Under the pieces are notes generated by a model. That model ran no database searches, was not told where the DNA came from, and saw only the letters and a list, made by a program, of their open reading frames with translations. From an uncultured Clostridia bacterium (GTDB taxonomy: Bacteria > Bacillota > Clostridia > Christensenellales > CAG-138): DNA of 49,417 nt. The stretch lies in assembly GCA_946411635.1 (NCBI GenBank), contig CAMKES010000015.1, positions 1 to 49,417 of the forward strand. The letters are read 5' to 3'. Positions 23,712-30,920 of the stretch are shown here, piece by piece; position 1 is the first letter of the stretch; the number at the start of each line of letters is the position of its first letter. The position numbers and the translations under genes are program-made.

Positions 23712-24473
23712 ATGACAGCAAAAGAATTCATCGAATACCTGCAAGAGCAGGTCAAAAACGGGTCAATCTACGTATACGGAGCGCAGGGACAAAAGGCGCC
23801 GACGGTGTGCGAGCGATGGATCCGGAAGATGGAGGCGAACACAGGAGGTACGCTGGTAAAAGGAAGGTATACGTCATACGCGGATATCGCGGTCACGGCG
23901 TGGAAGAAAAAGGTCGCAAAAGGATACGGCGACGTGCTTCGCGCATTCGACTGTTCGGGCATCGGCGTATTCTTTTTTCTGAAGCATAATCTCATCGCGC
24001 ACGACATGACGGCGAACGGTCTTATGGGGCTGTGTGAGAAGGTCGGCGAGCCGCAGGCGGGATTTTGGGCGTTCAGAACACGGAACGGTCGCGCGGTACA
24101 CATCGGCTATCTTGTGAGCGATCACGAGCTTATAGAAGCAAAGGGACGCGCAGACGGCGTCGTCCTGCGCGAGTACAAGCCGAACGAATGGGAGATAATC
24201 GGAAAACCGAAAATCTTCGAATTTCAGCCGGAGCCGCAGCCGGATCCTCCAAAACCGCCGGAGCCGACGGAGAAGCTGATCAAAGTAAAGGGAAACGTGC
24301 GGGTGCGGACAGGAAACGGAATGGAATACCAAAAGATCGGGACGGCGCACGACGAACTGCTTCCGTATTTGGGACAGGCGGAAGATCCGCCGAACTGGTA
24401 TAAGACAGTATTCAACGGAAAGAGCGGGTACATCACGAGCAATCCGAGGTATACGGAGGTGATCGGGAAATGA
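23712..24473 (+). CDS. endolysin: NlpC/P60 peptidase with SH3b domain
   Basis: 253 residues. ATG 23712 is chosen because the GGAGG at 23702-23706 lies just upstream. The N-terminal domain has the cysteine nucleophile C81 in FDCSGIGV and a catalytic histidine H130 in AVHIGYLVSDHELIEAKG, the NlpC/P60 layout that cuts peptidoglycan peptides. A proline-rich linker (PEPQPDPPKPPEP) joins an SH3b-like binding domain (about 190-250: GNVRVRTGNGMEYQKIGTA). No signal peptide is present, so holin is needed for release. It overlaps the next gene by 4 nt. Confidence 0.88.
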   Translation: MTAKEFIEYLQEQVKNGSIYVYGAQGQKAPTVCERWIRKMEANTGGTLVKGRYTSYADIAVTAWKKKVAKGYGDVLRAFDCSGIGVFFFLKHNLIAHDMTANGLMGLCEKVGEPQAGFWAFRTRNGRAVHIGYLVSDHELIEAKGRADGVVLREYKPNEWEIIGKPKIFEFQPEPQPDPPKPPEPTEKLIKVKGNVRVRTGNGMEYQKIGTAHDELLPYLGQAEDPPNWYKTVFNGKSGYITSNPRYTEVIGK

Positions 24474-24778
24474 ACTGCGACGCGGGAACGGTCGCGACGA
24501 TCGGCGTAATCGTCGGAATACTCGGCGGGCTTTCCGGTATCCTGTTCGCGGTGATCACGTGGAGGAAAAGCGCGGAAAAAGACGACCGGGAAGACGGGCG
24601 GAGCCTCGGGACCGTACAGAGCGATCTCGGGTACATCAAGAGCGGCGTCGACGACTTAAAGACAGACGTCCGGGAAATGCGAACGAGTCAGGCGAATCTG
24701 ACGGAGCGGGTGCGGGCGGTCGAAGAGAGCACGCGGCAAGCGCACAAGCGTATCGACGAACTGAAGCAAGAAAACTGA
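24470..24778 (+). CDS. XhlA-like membrane protein with coiled coil
   Basis: 102 residues. One hydrophobic helix (about residues 8-29: TIGVIVGILGGLSGILFAVI) is followed by a long charged coiled coil (QSDLGYIKSGVDDLKTDVRE). This matches the hemolysin XhlA-like or holin-partner type found beside lysins. The location between lysin and holin supports a role in lysis. Confidence 0.72.
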   Translation: MNCDAGTVATIGVIVGILGGLSGILFAVITWRKSAEKDDREDGRSLGTVQSDLGYIKSGVDDLKTDVREMRTSQANLTERVRAVEESTRQAHKRIDELKQEN

Positions 24779-24791
24779 GGAGGAAAACGCA

Positions 24792-24995
24792 ATGATAGAA
24801 AACCTTGAAACGCAGAGCAGAGCGAAGAGCCTGCTCTTTTGGATCGGACTGATCAGCAGCGTATACGAGGCGGTCGTGAGCTCGCTCGTGAGCGCAGGCG
24901 TACAGATGCACCCAGTCGTCGGCGCGATCGGAGTCGCGCTTGCGACGGCGTTAATCTATTGCAACGGCAACAATCCGAGCCTGAAAAGATATTGA
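24792..24995 (+). CDS. phage holin
   Basis: 67 residues with two hydrophobic segments (LLFWIGLISSVYEAVVSSLV and VVGAIGVALATALIYC) and a short charged tail (GNNPSLKRY), as in small phage holins. It makes membrane holes that release the lysin. It is the last late gene, and a strong terminator follows. Confidence 0.82.
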   Translation: MIENLETQSRAKSLLFWIGLISSVYEAVVSSLVSAGVQMHPVVGAIGVALATALIYCNGNNPSLKRY

Positions 24996-24997
24996 GA

Positions 24998-25028
24998 AAG
25001 AAAGCCCCGCGGAAGCGGGGCTCTTTTC
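24998..25028 (+). terminator. late operon terminator
   Basis: AGCCCCGC (25003-25010) pairs with GCGGGGCT (25015-25022) around a GGAA loop, followed by CTTTT. It ends the phage late transcript directly after the holin gene and protects the adjacent tRNA genes. Confidence 0.9.
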
Positions 25029-25029
25029 T

Positions 25030-25050
25030 ATTACACGACTACTACACGGA
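25030..25050. repeat. putative integrase arm-site repeat, right
   Basis: ATTACACG and CTACACG lie 10 bp apart, matching the pair at 1230-1250 at the left end. The pair is 33 bp from attR. See the left repeat for the inference. Confidence 0.55.
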
Positions 25051-25057
25051 CAACGAA

Positions 25058-25083
25058 AAAAGCGCCTGTTTATCGGCGCTTTT
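25058..25083 (-). terminator. phage-supplied tRNA terminator
   Basis: AAAAGCGCC (25058-25066) pairs with GGCGCTTTT (25075-25083), and minus-strand transcripts meet TTTTTTC next. It abuts the tRNA-Lys CCA exactly where the host hairpin at 1075-1113 would have been, so the prophage restores termination. Confidence 0.82.
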
Positions 25084-25098
25084 GGTACCCCCTCAGGG
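25083..25098. repeat. attR core (16 bp)
   Basis: Identical to 1115-1130 and contained in the 3' end of tRNA-Lys, from the CCA into the T stem. The tRNA is therefore complete after integration. Confidence 0.92.
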
Positions 25099-25159
25099 AT
25101 TCGAACCCTGGACACCCTGATTAAGAGTCAGGTGCTCTAGCCAGCTGAGCTAAGGAGGC
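25083..25159 (-). tRNA. tRNA-Lys (CTT)
   Basis: 77 nt including CCA. The anticodon loop CTCTTAA gives CTT, for lysine AAG codons. The D, anticodon and T arms fold normally. The acceptor stem GCCTCCT/AGGGGGT has two wobble pairs (G1-U72 and U4-G69), which is odd. Its 3' end is the attachment site of the prophage. It is downstream of tRNA-Gly in one transcript. Confidence 0.95.
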
Positions 25160-25165
25160 ATATAC

Positions 25166-25241
25166 TGGAGCGGGAAACGGGGCTCGAACCCGCCACCTCA
25201 GCCTTGGCAAGGCTGCGCTCTACCAAATGAGCTATTCCCGC
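25166..25241 (-). tRNA. tRNA-Gly (GCC)
   Basis: 76 nt including CCA. The loop TTGCCAA gives anticodon GCC, for glycine GGC/GGT codons. The acceptor GCGGGAA/TTCCCGC is fully paired. It lies 6 nt upstream of tRNA-Lys and shares its promoter. Confidence 0.96.
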
Positions 25242-25252
25242 GAGCAAGTGAT

Positions 25253-25281
25253 ATTATAGCGGCTTGCTCACGGTTTGTCAA
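25253..25281 (-). promoter_or_regulatory. tRNA operon promoter
   Basis: Minus-strand TTGACA (25276-25281) and TATAAT (25253-25258) are separated by exactly 17 nt: a full consensus promoter about 12 nt before tRNA-Gly. Confidence 0.9.
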
Positions 25282-25307
25282 CAAATATTTTCGAATTCGG
25301 AAAAAAA

Positions 25308-25346
25308 CTTTTTTTGATGAAAACGCCCCCGTCGAAACGGGGGCGT
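25308..25346 (-). terminator. terminator of the infC-rpmI-rplT operon
   Basis: ACGCCCCCGT (25323-25332) pairs with ACGGGGGCGT (25337-25346), with T-rich sequence beyond on the minus strand. It lies 12 nt past the rplT stop codon. Confidence 0.9.
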
Positions 25347-25358
25347 CATACACCCTGA

Positions 25359-25718
25359 TCAGTCGTTGCGCGCTGCCTTTGCGACGTCGCAGAGGTTCGC
25401 GAACGCGTTCATGTCGGTGATCGCGAGGTCTGCGAGGACCTTGCGGTTGATGTCGACGTTGGCGAGCTTCAGACCGTTGATGAGACGGCTGTAGGTGGTG
25501 CCGTTCATGCGGGCGCCTGCGTTGATACGGGCGATCCACAGTTTGCGGTACTCACGCTTCTTCAGCTTTCTGCCGACGTACGCATATGCCATGGACTTCA
25601 TGACCTGCTGGCTTGCCGCGCGATACTGCTTGCTCTTTGCTCCGTAGTAGCCCTTTGCAAGGCGGAGGACCTTACGGCGTTTCTTAACGGCGTTGACTGC
25701 TCTCTTAATTCTTGCCAT
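25359..25718 (-). CDS. rplT: ribosomal protein L20
   Basis: 119 residues, the normal length. [33 protein letters not shown] and the C-terminal [19 protein letters not shown] are the standard L20 sequence. L20 binds 23S rRNA early in large-subunit assembly and represses its own operon in Bacillota. It is the last gene of infC-rpmI-rplT, 14 nt after rpmI. Confidence 0.98.
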   Translation of the reverse strand: MARIKRAVNAVKKRRKVLRLAKGYYGAKSKQYRAASQQVMKSMAYAYVGRKLKKREYRKLWIARINAGARMNGTTYSRLINGLKLANVDINRKVLADLAITDMNAFANLCDVAKAARND

Positions 25719-25732
25719 GATTTGTTTCCTCC

Positions 25733-25930
25733 TTACTTATACGGGATCAGCTCGCGGACCTTCTTCTGTTCTTCTTCGGCAATATAGCCGGTCTGACGCA
25801 GACCGCGAAGTCTCTTGGTGCTCTTCTTGGTGAGAATGTGGCTCTTGTAAGCCTTGGCGCGCTTGATCTTGCCGGACTTGGTCACGGAAAAACGCTTTGC
25901 TGCGCCGCGATGGGTTTTGATCTTCGGCAT
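25733..25930 (-). CDS. rpmI: ribosomal protein L35
   Basis: 65 residues starting [14 protein letters not shown] at ATG 25928-25930 after a GGAGG site; a longer frame upstream is not used. [18 protein letters not shown] is typical L35. It sits 28 nt after infC and 14 nt before rplT, the usual order. Confidence 0.98.
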   Translation of the reverse strand: MPKIKTHRGAAKRFSVTKSGKIKRAKAYKSHILTKKSTKRLRGLRQTGYIAEEEQKKVRELIPYK

Positions 25931-25958
25931 GGTTGTTCCTCCTGAGTTCTTTCTTCGA

Positions 25959-26468
25959 TTACTTTTTCGGTGCAAGCACCATAAACATGTTTCTGCCCTC
26001 TTGCTTCGGGGGACGTTCTTTCACCGCGACGTCGGACACCATGTCGAAAAAGCTCTCCATGACGTCCTCGCCCATTTCGCCCTTGGTGATCTGTCTGCCG
26101 CGGAAGCGGATGGACACCTTCACCTTGTCGCCGTTACGCAGAAACTTATCGCATTGCTTTGCCTTGACCTCCATGTCGTGCACGTCGATGGTGGCGGAAA
26201 GGCGGATCTCTTTGATCTCGATGATTTTCTGGTTGCGCTTCTGTTCCTTTTCCCGCTTGATCATGTCGTAGCGATATTTGCTGTAGTCCATGAGTTTGCA
26301 AGTCGGGGGTACGTTCGTCGAGACCTTCACAAGGTCCAGTTCCCTCTCGTCCGCCAGACGCTGCGCTTCGCGCACGTCCATGATGCCGAGCTGCTGTCCG
26401 TTTTCGTCGATCAGCCGCACTTCGGGGTCGCGGATCTCTTCGTTGATCTGCATATCCTGCGTAGCGAT
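25959..26468 (-). CDS. infC: translation initiation factor IF-3 (ATC start)
   Basis: 169 residues if read from ATC at 26466-26468, which lies 9 nt after AGGAGG; the next ATG is five codons later and has no site. Rare ATT/ATC starts are known for infC and let IF-3 repress its own translation. N-terminal [20 protein letters not shown] and C-terminal [19 protein letters not shown] are the two IF-3 domains. IF-3 prevents premature subunit joining and checks start codons. It heads the infC-rpmI-rplT operon. Confidence 0.93.
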   Translation of the reverse strand: MATQDMQINEEIRDPEVRLIDENGQQLGIMDVREAQRLADERELDLVKVSTNVPPTCKLMDYSKYRYDMIKREKEQKRNQKIIEIKEIRLSATIDVHDMEVKAKQCDKFLRNGDKVKVSIRFRGRQITKGEMGEDVMESFFDMVSDVAVKERPPKQEGRNMFMVLAPKK

Positions 26469-26593
26469 GAAAAAACACCTCCTGAAACAAAATAGTGGGC
26501 GCAGAATGCACCCACTGATCCGATCCAAATCGATTCATTTACCGTGACGCGGCGCAATTGCCGGCAGGTGAGAGCGGGTGCTCTGCTTCAAAC
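26469..26593 (-). promoter_or_regulatory. structured infC leader
   Basis: The 125-nt leader contains AGTGGGTGC-ATTCT-GCGCCCACT, a 9-bp hairpin followed by ATTTTGTTTC just before the ribosome site, and a GAGC/GCTC hairpin further upstream. In other Bacillota this operon is controlled by L20 through such a leader, so autoregulation is likely but inferred. Confidence 0.5.
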
Positions 26594-26599
26594 ATCGAT

Positions 26600-26628
26600 A
26601 TTATAAAGACTGTTTCCCCGCTTGTCAA
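26600..26628 (-). promoter_or_regulatory. infC operon promoter
   Basis: TTGACA (26623-26628) and TATAAT (26600-26605) on the minus strand with a 17-nt spacer: full consensus, starting near 26593. Confidence 0.9.
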
Positions 26629-27482
26629 GCGGTTTTTTCGGATTTTCCGGATCTTTTTTTCCGGCTCGCGCGCGCGATCGCGATCGAAAGCATCAGGATC
26701 ACGAACACCATCAGCACGAGCAGAATGAAGAACCAGCCGTACAGCACGGTGTTCAGAAATCCCGTAAGGATCGTGCGGAACGCCGAGACGGACACGTTGA
26801 GCCTGCCGACGTAGTCGAAGAACAGGAACTGCATGACCGGCACGAATACGAGCGTAACGCCCATAAAGCATCCGCCCCACAGCACGACCGCGCCCGTGCG
26901 CTTCGAGCTTCCCGCAAAGATCAGCTTCACGAACACGAGCATCAGCGCCGTCAGCGCAAGCCCCGCGCAGAACAGCAGCAGCGACGACTGCGCAAGCGTT
27001 CCGTCGCGGAACTTCTGGAACTGCCAGAGCACGAGGCCGACGTTGATCGCCGAGAGATCCTCCGTCACCGACGTCGCGCAGTCCGCCGCGAAATCGTCCG
27101 CGGCCTTTTCGCTGTATCCGGTGTGCGCAAGCACGTACGCTTTGAATCCGTCCGCGGGATACGCGGGCAGCTGCATGCTCCGAAGATCCTTCTGCGTGTA
27201 CAGCGCGTCGATCGTCGTTTTCGTGTACGCGCGGATCGACTCGTCGGTCACGATCTCATTGAGCGCGCCCTCGTCGAATCCGTACAGCAGCGCGACGTGA
27301 TCGAGGTTTTCCGCGATGCGTCCGCGCATTTCGGCGCAGTAATCCTTCGTCGGCATGAACGCCTTGAGGTATGCGGGGTTCAGCGCGAGAAACCGTACCG
27401 CGCCCGCGACGAGCGTCAGCGCGATCGACGCGCACAGCACGGTCAGAACGATCGCTGTGCCGATCGCTTTCAAAAGCTTCAT
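26625..27482 (-). CDS. multi-pass membrane protein, sortase locus
   Basis: 285 residues from ATG 27480-27482, which overlaps the sortase stop by 4 nt; the longer upstream frame overlaps the sortase and is rejected. One N-terminal membrane helix (LLKAIGTAIVLTVLCASIAL) is followed by an outside domain of about 150 residues with little hydrophobic content, and then three C-terminal helices (SLLLFCAGLALTALMLVFVK, GAVVLWGGCFMGVTLVFVPV, VLYGWFFILLVLMVFVILML). No family is recognised. Its position after a sortase suggests a cell-envelope role. Confidence 0.8.
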   Translation of the reverse strand: MKLLKAIGTAIVLTVLCASIALTLVAGAVRFLALNPAYLKAFMPTKDYCAEMRGRIAENLDHVALLYGFDEGALNEIVTDESIRAYTKTTIDALYTQKDLRSMQLPAYPADGFKAYVLAHTGYSEKAADDFAADCATSVTEDLSAINVGLVLWQFQKFRDGTLAQSSLLLFCAGLALTALMLVFVKLIFAGSSKRTGAVVLWGGCFMGVTLVFVPVMQFLFFDYVGRLNVSVSAFRTILTGFLNTVLYGWFFILLVLMVFVILMLSIAIARASRKKRSGKSEKTA

Positions 27483-28141
27483 TGCGACACCTCCGCTCCG
27501 TCGACGAGTTTGCAGAGGAGCACGCAGCGATCCGTGCGCCGCTCGCCGTTGTTGTCGCGCGGGTAGCACGAATACAGCACGAGGTCGCATTTCTGCCCCG
27601 CGTCCATGTACCAGCGGTCGGTCCCGTCGGCCACGCGCTTTTCCTCCACGCGGTACGTGTACGGACCGTAGCTCGTTTCAATGAGCACCGTCGCGCCCAC
27701 CGGCGTGTCCTCGAGCGACGCGAAATCGCGCGTGACGTGCGCCGAGATGATCGTGCAGCCGCCCTCGCCCGGGAAATACGACCCGAACGACATGCCCGCG
27801 CCCTTCTTCAGCAGTTTTTTGTCCGCGCCGAGATAGACCGGAACGTTTTTGATGTCCCAGCCGCCGTTTTCCCACGTGACGTTCAGGCGTGCGAACTGTT
27901 TGCCGTATCCGATCGACGGGATCTTCGAAAGCGCGTTCGGGCGGGCGCCGGGCGTAAAGCCGGTGTCCGCGTCCGTGATCTCGCGCGGGGCGCTGTCGCC
28001 GACGAGCAGCCCGAAATAGGCGGTCTCCTCGACCACCGACTGAAACAGATACATACTCAGGCAGAAAACGCCTGCGAAAAACAGCAGGAACGGGATCGCA
28101 AGCGCGAATCCTTTTCCCGCGGAATGCTTCGAACCCGCCAC
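27479..28141 (-). CDS. sortase, class D-like
   Basis: 220 residues. One N-terminal membrane helix (FALAIPFLLFFAGVFCLSMY) and an extracellular sortase domain with catalytic H135 in ISAHVT, C192 in LVLYSCYP and an arginine near 205 in RRTDRCVLL. The motif LYSCYP resembles class D sortases (TLxTCYP). Sortases cut a sorting signal on secreted proteins and attach them to the wall or to each other. The gene directly upstream encodes a secreted protein with a sorting-signal-like tail and is the obvious substrate. It starts immediately after that gene. Confidence 0.88.
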   Translation of the reverse strand: MAGSKHSAGKGFALAIPFLLFFAGVFCLSMYLFQSVVEETAYFGLLVGDSAPREITDADTGFTPGARPNALSKIPSIGYGKQFARLNVTWENGGWDIKNVPVYLGADKKLLKKGAGMSFGSYFPGEGGCTIISAHVTRDFASLEDTPVGATVLIETSYGPYTYRVEEKRVADGTDRWYMDAGQKCDLVLYSCYPRDNNGERRTDRCVLLCKLVDGAEVSQ

Positions 28142-28762
28142 TTACGCCGCGCTCCTTTTCTTCAGGCCGTTCACGATCAGAAACGCCGCGGCGGAGACCG
28201 CTGCCGCCGCGATGAGCGCGACGCCGCCGATCAGCCAGCCGTTCGACGGACGCTCGCCGACGTCGGTCTTGGCGTCGCTGTTGATGCGGCCCAGCAGCTT
28301 TCCGTTCTTTTTGATCGTGATCACGCGCGCGTACTCGTTCTGCGAGTCGTTGCTCGGATCGATCGAGTACTCGAGATCCAGCTCGTCGCAGACCTTGTTG
28401 ATCAACTCCGCCGCGATCTCGAAGTCCGCGTCGGTGTAGCGGTCGATCGACGCGTTTTCGGAAAGCTGCTGCTTTTCGATCGTCTCCTTGACGTAACGGA
28501 CGATGTTGTTGTAGTTGTCCGCCGTGACGACGATCTCGTCGTTTCGCAGCACGTTCCAGAGCTGTTTTCTGAGGCTCTCGTTTTTGCCGAGCAGCGTCTG
28601 ATCGAACGAATCCATCAGCATTTCCTTGTAGGTATCGCTGTCGCCCGCGGGCGCGATCTCCACCGCGTCCGGCGGCGGCGTTTCTTCCTCGCCTTCCGCA
28701 AACGCGGTCAGCGGAAATACCATGCACAATACGGCCAGCATGAGGCCGATGATCTTTTTCAT
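28142..28762 (-). CDS. secreted sortase substrate with RPSNG-type signal
   Basis: 206 residues. The signal peptide (residues 1-23, KKIIGLMLAVLCMVFPLTA then AFA cleavage) is followed by an acidic, proline-rich start and a helical charged domain. The C-terminal end has RPSNG at 171-175, then a 25-residue hydrophobic stretch (WLIGGVALIAAAAVSAAAFL) and the basic tail KKRSAA. This is the architecture of a wall-sorting signal with RPSNG instead of LPxTG. The adjoining sortase supports it. Domain function is unknown. Confidence 0.8.
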   Translation of the reverse strand: MKKIIGLMLAVLCMVFPLTAFAEGEEETPPPDAVEIAPAGDSDTYKEMLMDSFDQTLLGKNESLRKQLWNVLRNDEIVVTADNYNNIVRYVKETIEKQQLSENASIDRYTDADFEIAAELINKVCDELDLEYSIDPSNDSQNEYARVITIKKNGKLLGRINSDAKTDVGERPSNGWLIGGVALIAAAAVSAAAFLIVNGLKKRSAA

Positions 28763-28815
28763 GAGGTTCCCTCCTTTTGCCGCCGGAGCGGATCGCTCCG
28801 TTCTGCGGCTTCTCC

Positions 28816-28821
28816 ATTATA
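28816..28821 (-). promoter_or_regulatory. -10 element of the sortase operon
   Basis: TATAAT on the minus strand at 28816-28821; the best upstream element is TTACAA at about 19 nt, so the -35 is weak. The leader contains a GGAGCG-AT-CCGCTCC hairpin between it and the ribosome site AAAGGAGGG. Confidence 0.55.
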
Positions 28822-28869
28822 CGGACCGAATGCGTCCAAATTGTAACATCTTCCAAAACGTTCCGGAAC

Positions 28870-29172
28870 TCAGATGACGCCGAGACCGTACAGGATCAGC
28901 GCGGCGATCGCCGCGGTCCACAGCAGCGCGGACAGCGGCACAAGGATCAGAAACCGCGCGTGCTTCGTTTTGTGCCGGCAGAGAAACATGCCGAAAACGG
29001 CGCCGTAACAGCCGCCGAGAAACGAAAGGAGCAGCAGCGTGCGTTCCGGCACGCGGCGCTTGCCCCTGTTCTGCCGCGCGATATGCTTATCATACGCGTA
29101 TACGGCGAACGTGACGAGGTTCATGACGCCGAGCGCCGCCCAGAGCGGCCAGAGCTTTGCGATCGTTTCCAT
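28870..29172 (-). CDS. DUF1294 membrane protein
   Basis: 100 residues from ATG 29170-29172 after GAAGGAGG; the longer frame upstream would read through the promoter and is rejected. YAYDKHIARQNRGKRRVPER, LLSFLGGCYGAVFGMFLCRH and KTKHARF are DUF1294 signatures. Four hydrophobic segments are expected. The family is often fused to a cold-shock domain elsewhere, but its function is not established. Confidence 0.88.
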   Translation of the reverse strand: METIAKLWPLWAALGVMNLVTFAVYAYDKHIARQNRGKRRVPERTLLLLSFLGGCYGAVFGMFLCRHKTKHARFLILVPLSALLWTAAIAALILYGLGVI

Positions 29173-29197
29173 TTTTCTTCCTCCTTCGGATCGGCAC

Positions 29198-29226
29198 ATG
29201 ATACCACAACACCGCGGAAAATGCAA
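29198..29226 (-). promoter_or_regulatory. DUF1294 gene promoter
   Basis: TTGCAT (29221-29226) and TATCAT (29198-29203) on the minus strand, 17 nt apart, about 30 nt before the start. It is divergent from the mgtE promoter. Confidence 0.75.
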
Positions 29227-29265
29227 GCGAGCGAAAAAAACCGTCTCGCCGCGCCGCATTTTTCG

Positions 29266-29294
29266 TTGACAAGGAACGACGAACGGAATAAAAT
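29266..29294 (+). promoter_or_regulatory. mgtE promoter
   Basis: TTGACA (29266-29271) and TAAAAT (29289-29294), 17-nt spacer. It gives a leader of about 215 nt before mgtE. An M-box riboswitch was looked for in 29295-29515, but its core motifs are not visible. Confidence 0.8.
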
Positions 29295-29370
29295 ATTGAT
29301 GTATGGGGATTCCCGTGAAGAAAGCGTCGCTTCTTCATTCTCTATCTTATCTGAAAAGGAGGTGGCTGTC

Positions 29371-29463
29371 ATGGATGCAGGCAGTAGCAGTACCGGCACC
29401 GCAAGCCCGCTTTTATGTGGAAACGCTTCGGACGTGCCCCTATGGCGGCCGGCCTTTCGCTGA
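29371..29463 (+). CDS. possible mgtE leader peptide
   Basis: 30 codons, ATG 29371 after AAGGAGG at 8 nt, reading MDAGSSSTGTASPLLC and ending VPLWRPAFR then TGA, 52 nt before mgtE. It has one of the better ribosome sites in this stretch. A short translated frame in a magnesium-transporter leader recalls the mgtL mechanism of enteric bacteria, where translation of a leader peptide controls the gene. Homology is not claimed. The small hairpin CCCG-AACG-CGGG near 29467-29478 follows. Confidence 0.45.
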   Translation: MDAGSSSTGTASPLLCGNASDVPLWRPAFR

Positions 29464-29515
29464 TTCCCCGAACGCGGGTCTTGCTCCGAATTTCTGAATA
29501 AGGAGGGAGACTGAA

Positions 29516-30919
29516 ATGGCAAGTTTAGCCACCGCGATCACTTCGCTGATCGAATCCAAAAAATACGGAACGCTGCGCGACATCCTGATCACGATGAACG
29601 CAGCGGATATTGCCGCGCTGTTTGAAGATCTCGAGCCCGAGATGCTGCCGCGGCTGTTCCGCCTGCTTCCGAAGGAGCTGGCGGCCGACACCTTTGTCGA
29701 AATGGAAAGCGACTCGCAGGAAATGCTGATCAAGGGCTTTTCCGACAGCGAGCTCAAGGAGGTCATCGACGAGCTGTACATCGACGACGCCGTCGACATC
29801 GTCGAGGAAATGCCTGCGAACGTCGTCAAGCGCATTCTCGCGCAGGCGGATCCCGACACGCGCAAGCTCATCAACGAGCTTCTGAAGTATCCGGACGATT
29901 CGGCGGGCAGCATCATGACGACGGAATACGTCGAGCTGCGCCCGAACTGGACCGTTGAGGACGCGATCAAGACGATCCGCCGCACCGGCATCGACAAGGA
30001 AACGATCAACATCTGCTACGTCACCCGCGCGGACCGCACACTGTACGGGTACGTGACGATCCGAAGACTGATCCTCAGCCAGCCGGACGTTCTGATCGGC
30101 GAGCTTGCGGACCAGAACGTGATCTCCTGCAAGACGCTCGACGACCAGGAGACCGTGGCGCAGATGCTTTCCAAATACGACCTGATCGCGATCCCGGTCG
30201 TGGACGGCGAAAACCGCCTGGTCGGCATCGTCACGGTCGACGACGCGATCGACGTCTTACAGGAAGAGGCCACCGAGGATATCGAAAAGATGGCCGCGAT
30301 CACGCCGTCCGACAAGCCGTATCTCAAGACCGGCGTGTTCGGACTGTACCTGCACCGCATCCCGTGGCTCTGCATCCTGATGATCGCCGCGATCTTCACC
30401 GAGCTCGTCATCAATCATTTCAGCAATCTGATGAGCATTCAGTTTCAGTCCTTCATCAGCGCCATGCTCCTTGCCTGCATCCCGATGCTGATGGATACCG
30501 GCGGCAACGCGGGCAATCAGGCGTCCGTCACGATCATCCGCGGTCTTTCGCTCGGCGAGATCGAGTTCAAGGACCTCCCGCGCGTCATCTTCAAGGAATG
30601 CCGCATCTCGCTTCTTGCGGGCGCGACGCTCGCGGTCGTCAATTTCGGTAAGATGATGCTGATGTACGCGATCACGTACCACAACAATTTTGAAAACCAG
30701 TTCACGCCCTACCTGCTGATTGCGATCACCGTTTCGATCGCGCTGATGTGCACCGTGTTCCTTGCGAAATTCATCGGCTGCTCACTGCCGATCCTTGCAA
30801 AGAAGATCGGCTTCGATCCGGCGGTCATGGCCGGTCCGTTCATCACCACGATCGTCGACGTGACCTCGCTGCTCCTTCTGTTCGGTCTCGCGCTGATGAT
30901 CGTCCCGAAGGTCGTGTGA
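29516..30919 (+). CDS. mgtE: magnesium transporter MgtE
   Basis: 467 residues, full length. Residues 1 to about 130 are the MgtE N domain (EMLPRLFRLLPKELAADTF, LKYPDDSAGSIMTTEYVEL), followed by two CBS domains (about 135-260) that sense cytosolic Mg2+ and close the channel, and five membrane helices from about 275. TGGNAGNQASVTIIRGLSLG in helix 2 is the family signature. It works as a homodimeric Mg2+ channel in the plasma membrane. ATG 29516 follows AAGGAGGG. Confidence 0.97.
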   Translation: MASLATAITSLIESKKYGTLRDILITMNAADIAALFEDLEPEMLPRLFRLLPKELAADTFVEMESDSQEMLIKGFSDSELKEVIDELYIDDAVDIVEEMPANVVKRILAQADPDTRKLINELLKYPDDSAGSIMTTEYVELRPNWTVEDAIKTIRRTGIDKETINICYVTRADRTLYGYVTIRRLILSQPDVLIGELADQNVISCKTLDDQETVAQMLSKYDLIAIPVVDGENRLVGIVTVDDAIDVLQEEATEDIEKMAAITPSDKPYLKTGVFGLYLHRIPWLCILMIAAIFTELVINHFSNLMSIQFQSFISAMLLACIPMLMDTGGNAGNQASVTIIRGLSLGEIEFKDLPRVIFKECRISLLAGATLAVVNFGKMMLMYAITYHNNFENQFTPYLLIAITVSIALMCTVFLAKFIGCSLPILAKKIGFDPAVMAGPFITTIVDVTSLLLLFGLALMIVPKVV

Positions 30920-30920
30920 T

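Larger units (their letters stand above)
1115..25098. mobile_element. complete HK97-type temperate siphophage prophage
   Basis: The element is bounded by a 16-bp direct repeat that overlaps the 3' end of tRNA-Lys. It contains in order a leftward lysogeny operon, a rightward early region, a candidate replication region, a late regulator, packaging and head genes, connectors, tail genes and lysis genes. No gene is visibly broken, so it may be inducible. Long flexible tail morphology is inferred from the HK97-like head, tail chaperones, 835-residue tape measure and the absence of sheath or baseplate-wedge genes. About 24.0 kb is small for this group. Confidence 0.95.

Noticed and set aside
27371..28846. 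Long plus-strand open frame opposite the sortase locus
   Set aside because: It is rich in arginine and histidine, has no ribosome site and mirrors genes with clear families on the other strand; GC-rich coding sequence often leaves the opposite strand open.
29295..29515. M-box (ykoK) magnesium riboswitch before mgtE
   Set aside because: The conserved GGTGAGGCTCC and AATGTCGAGAGACGCC-type core could not be found by eye; a covariance-model search would decide.
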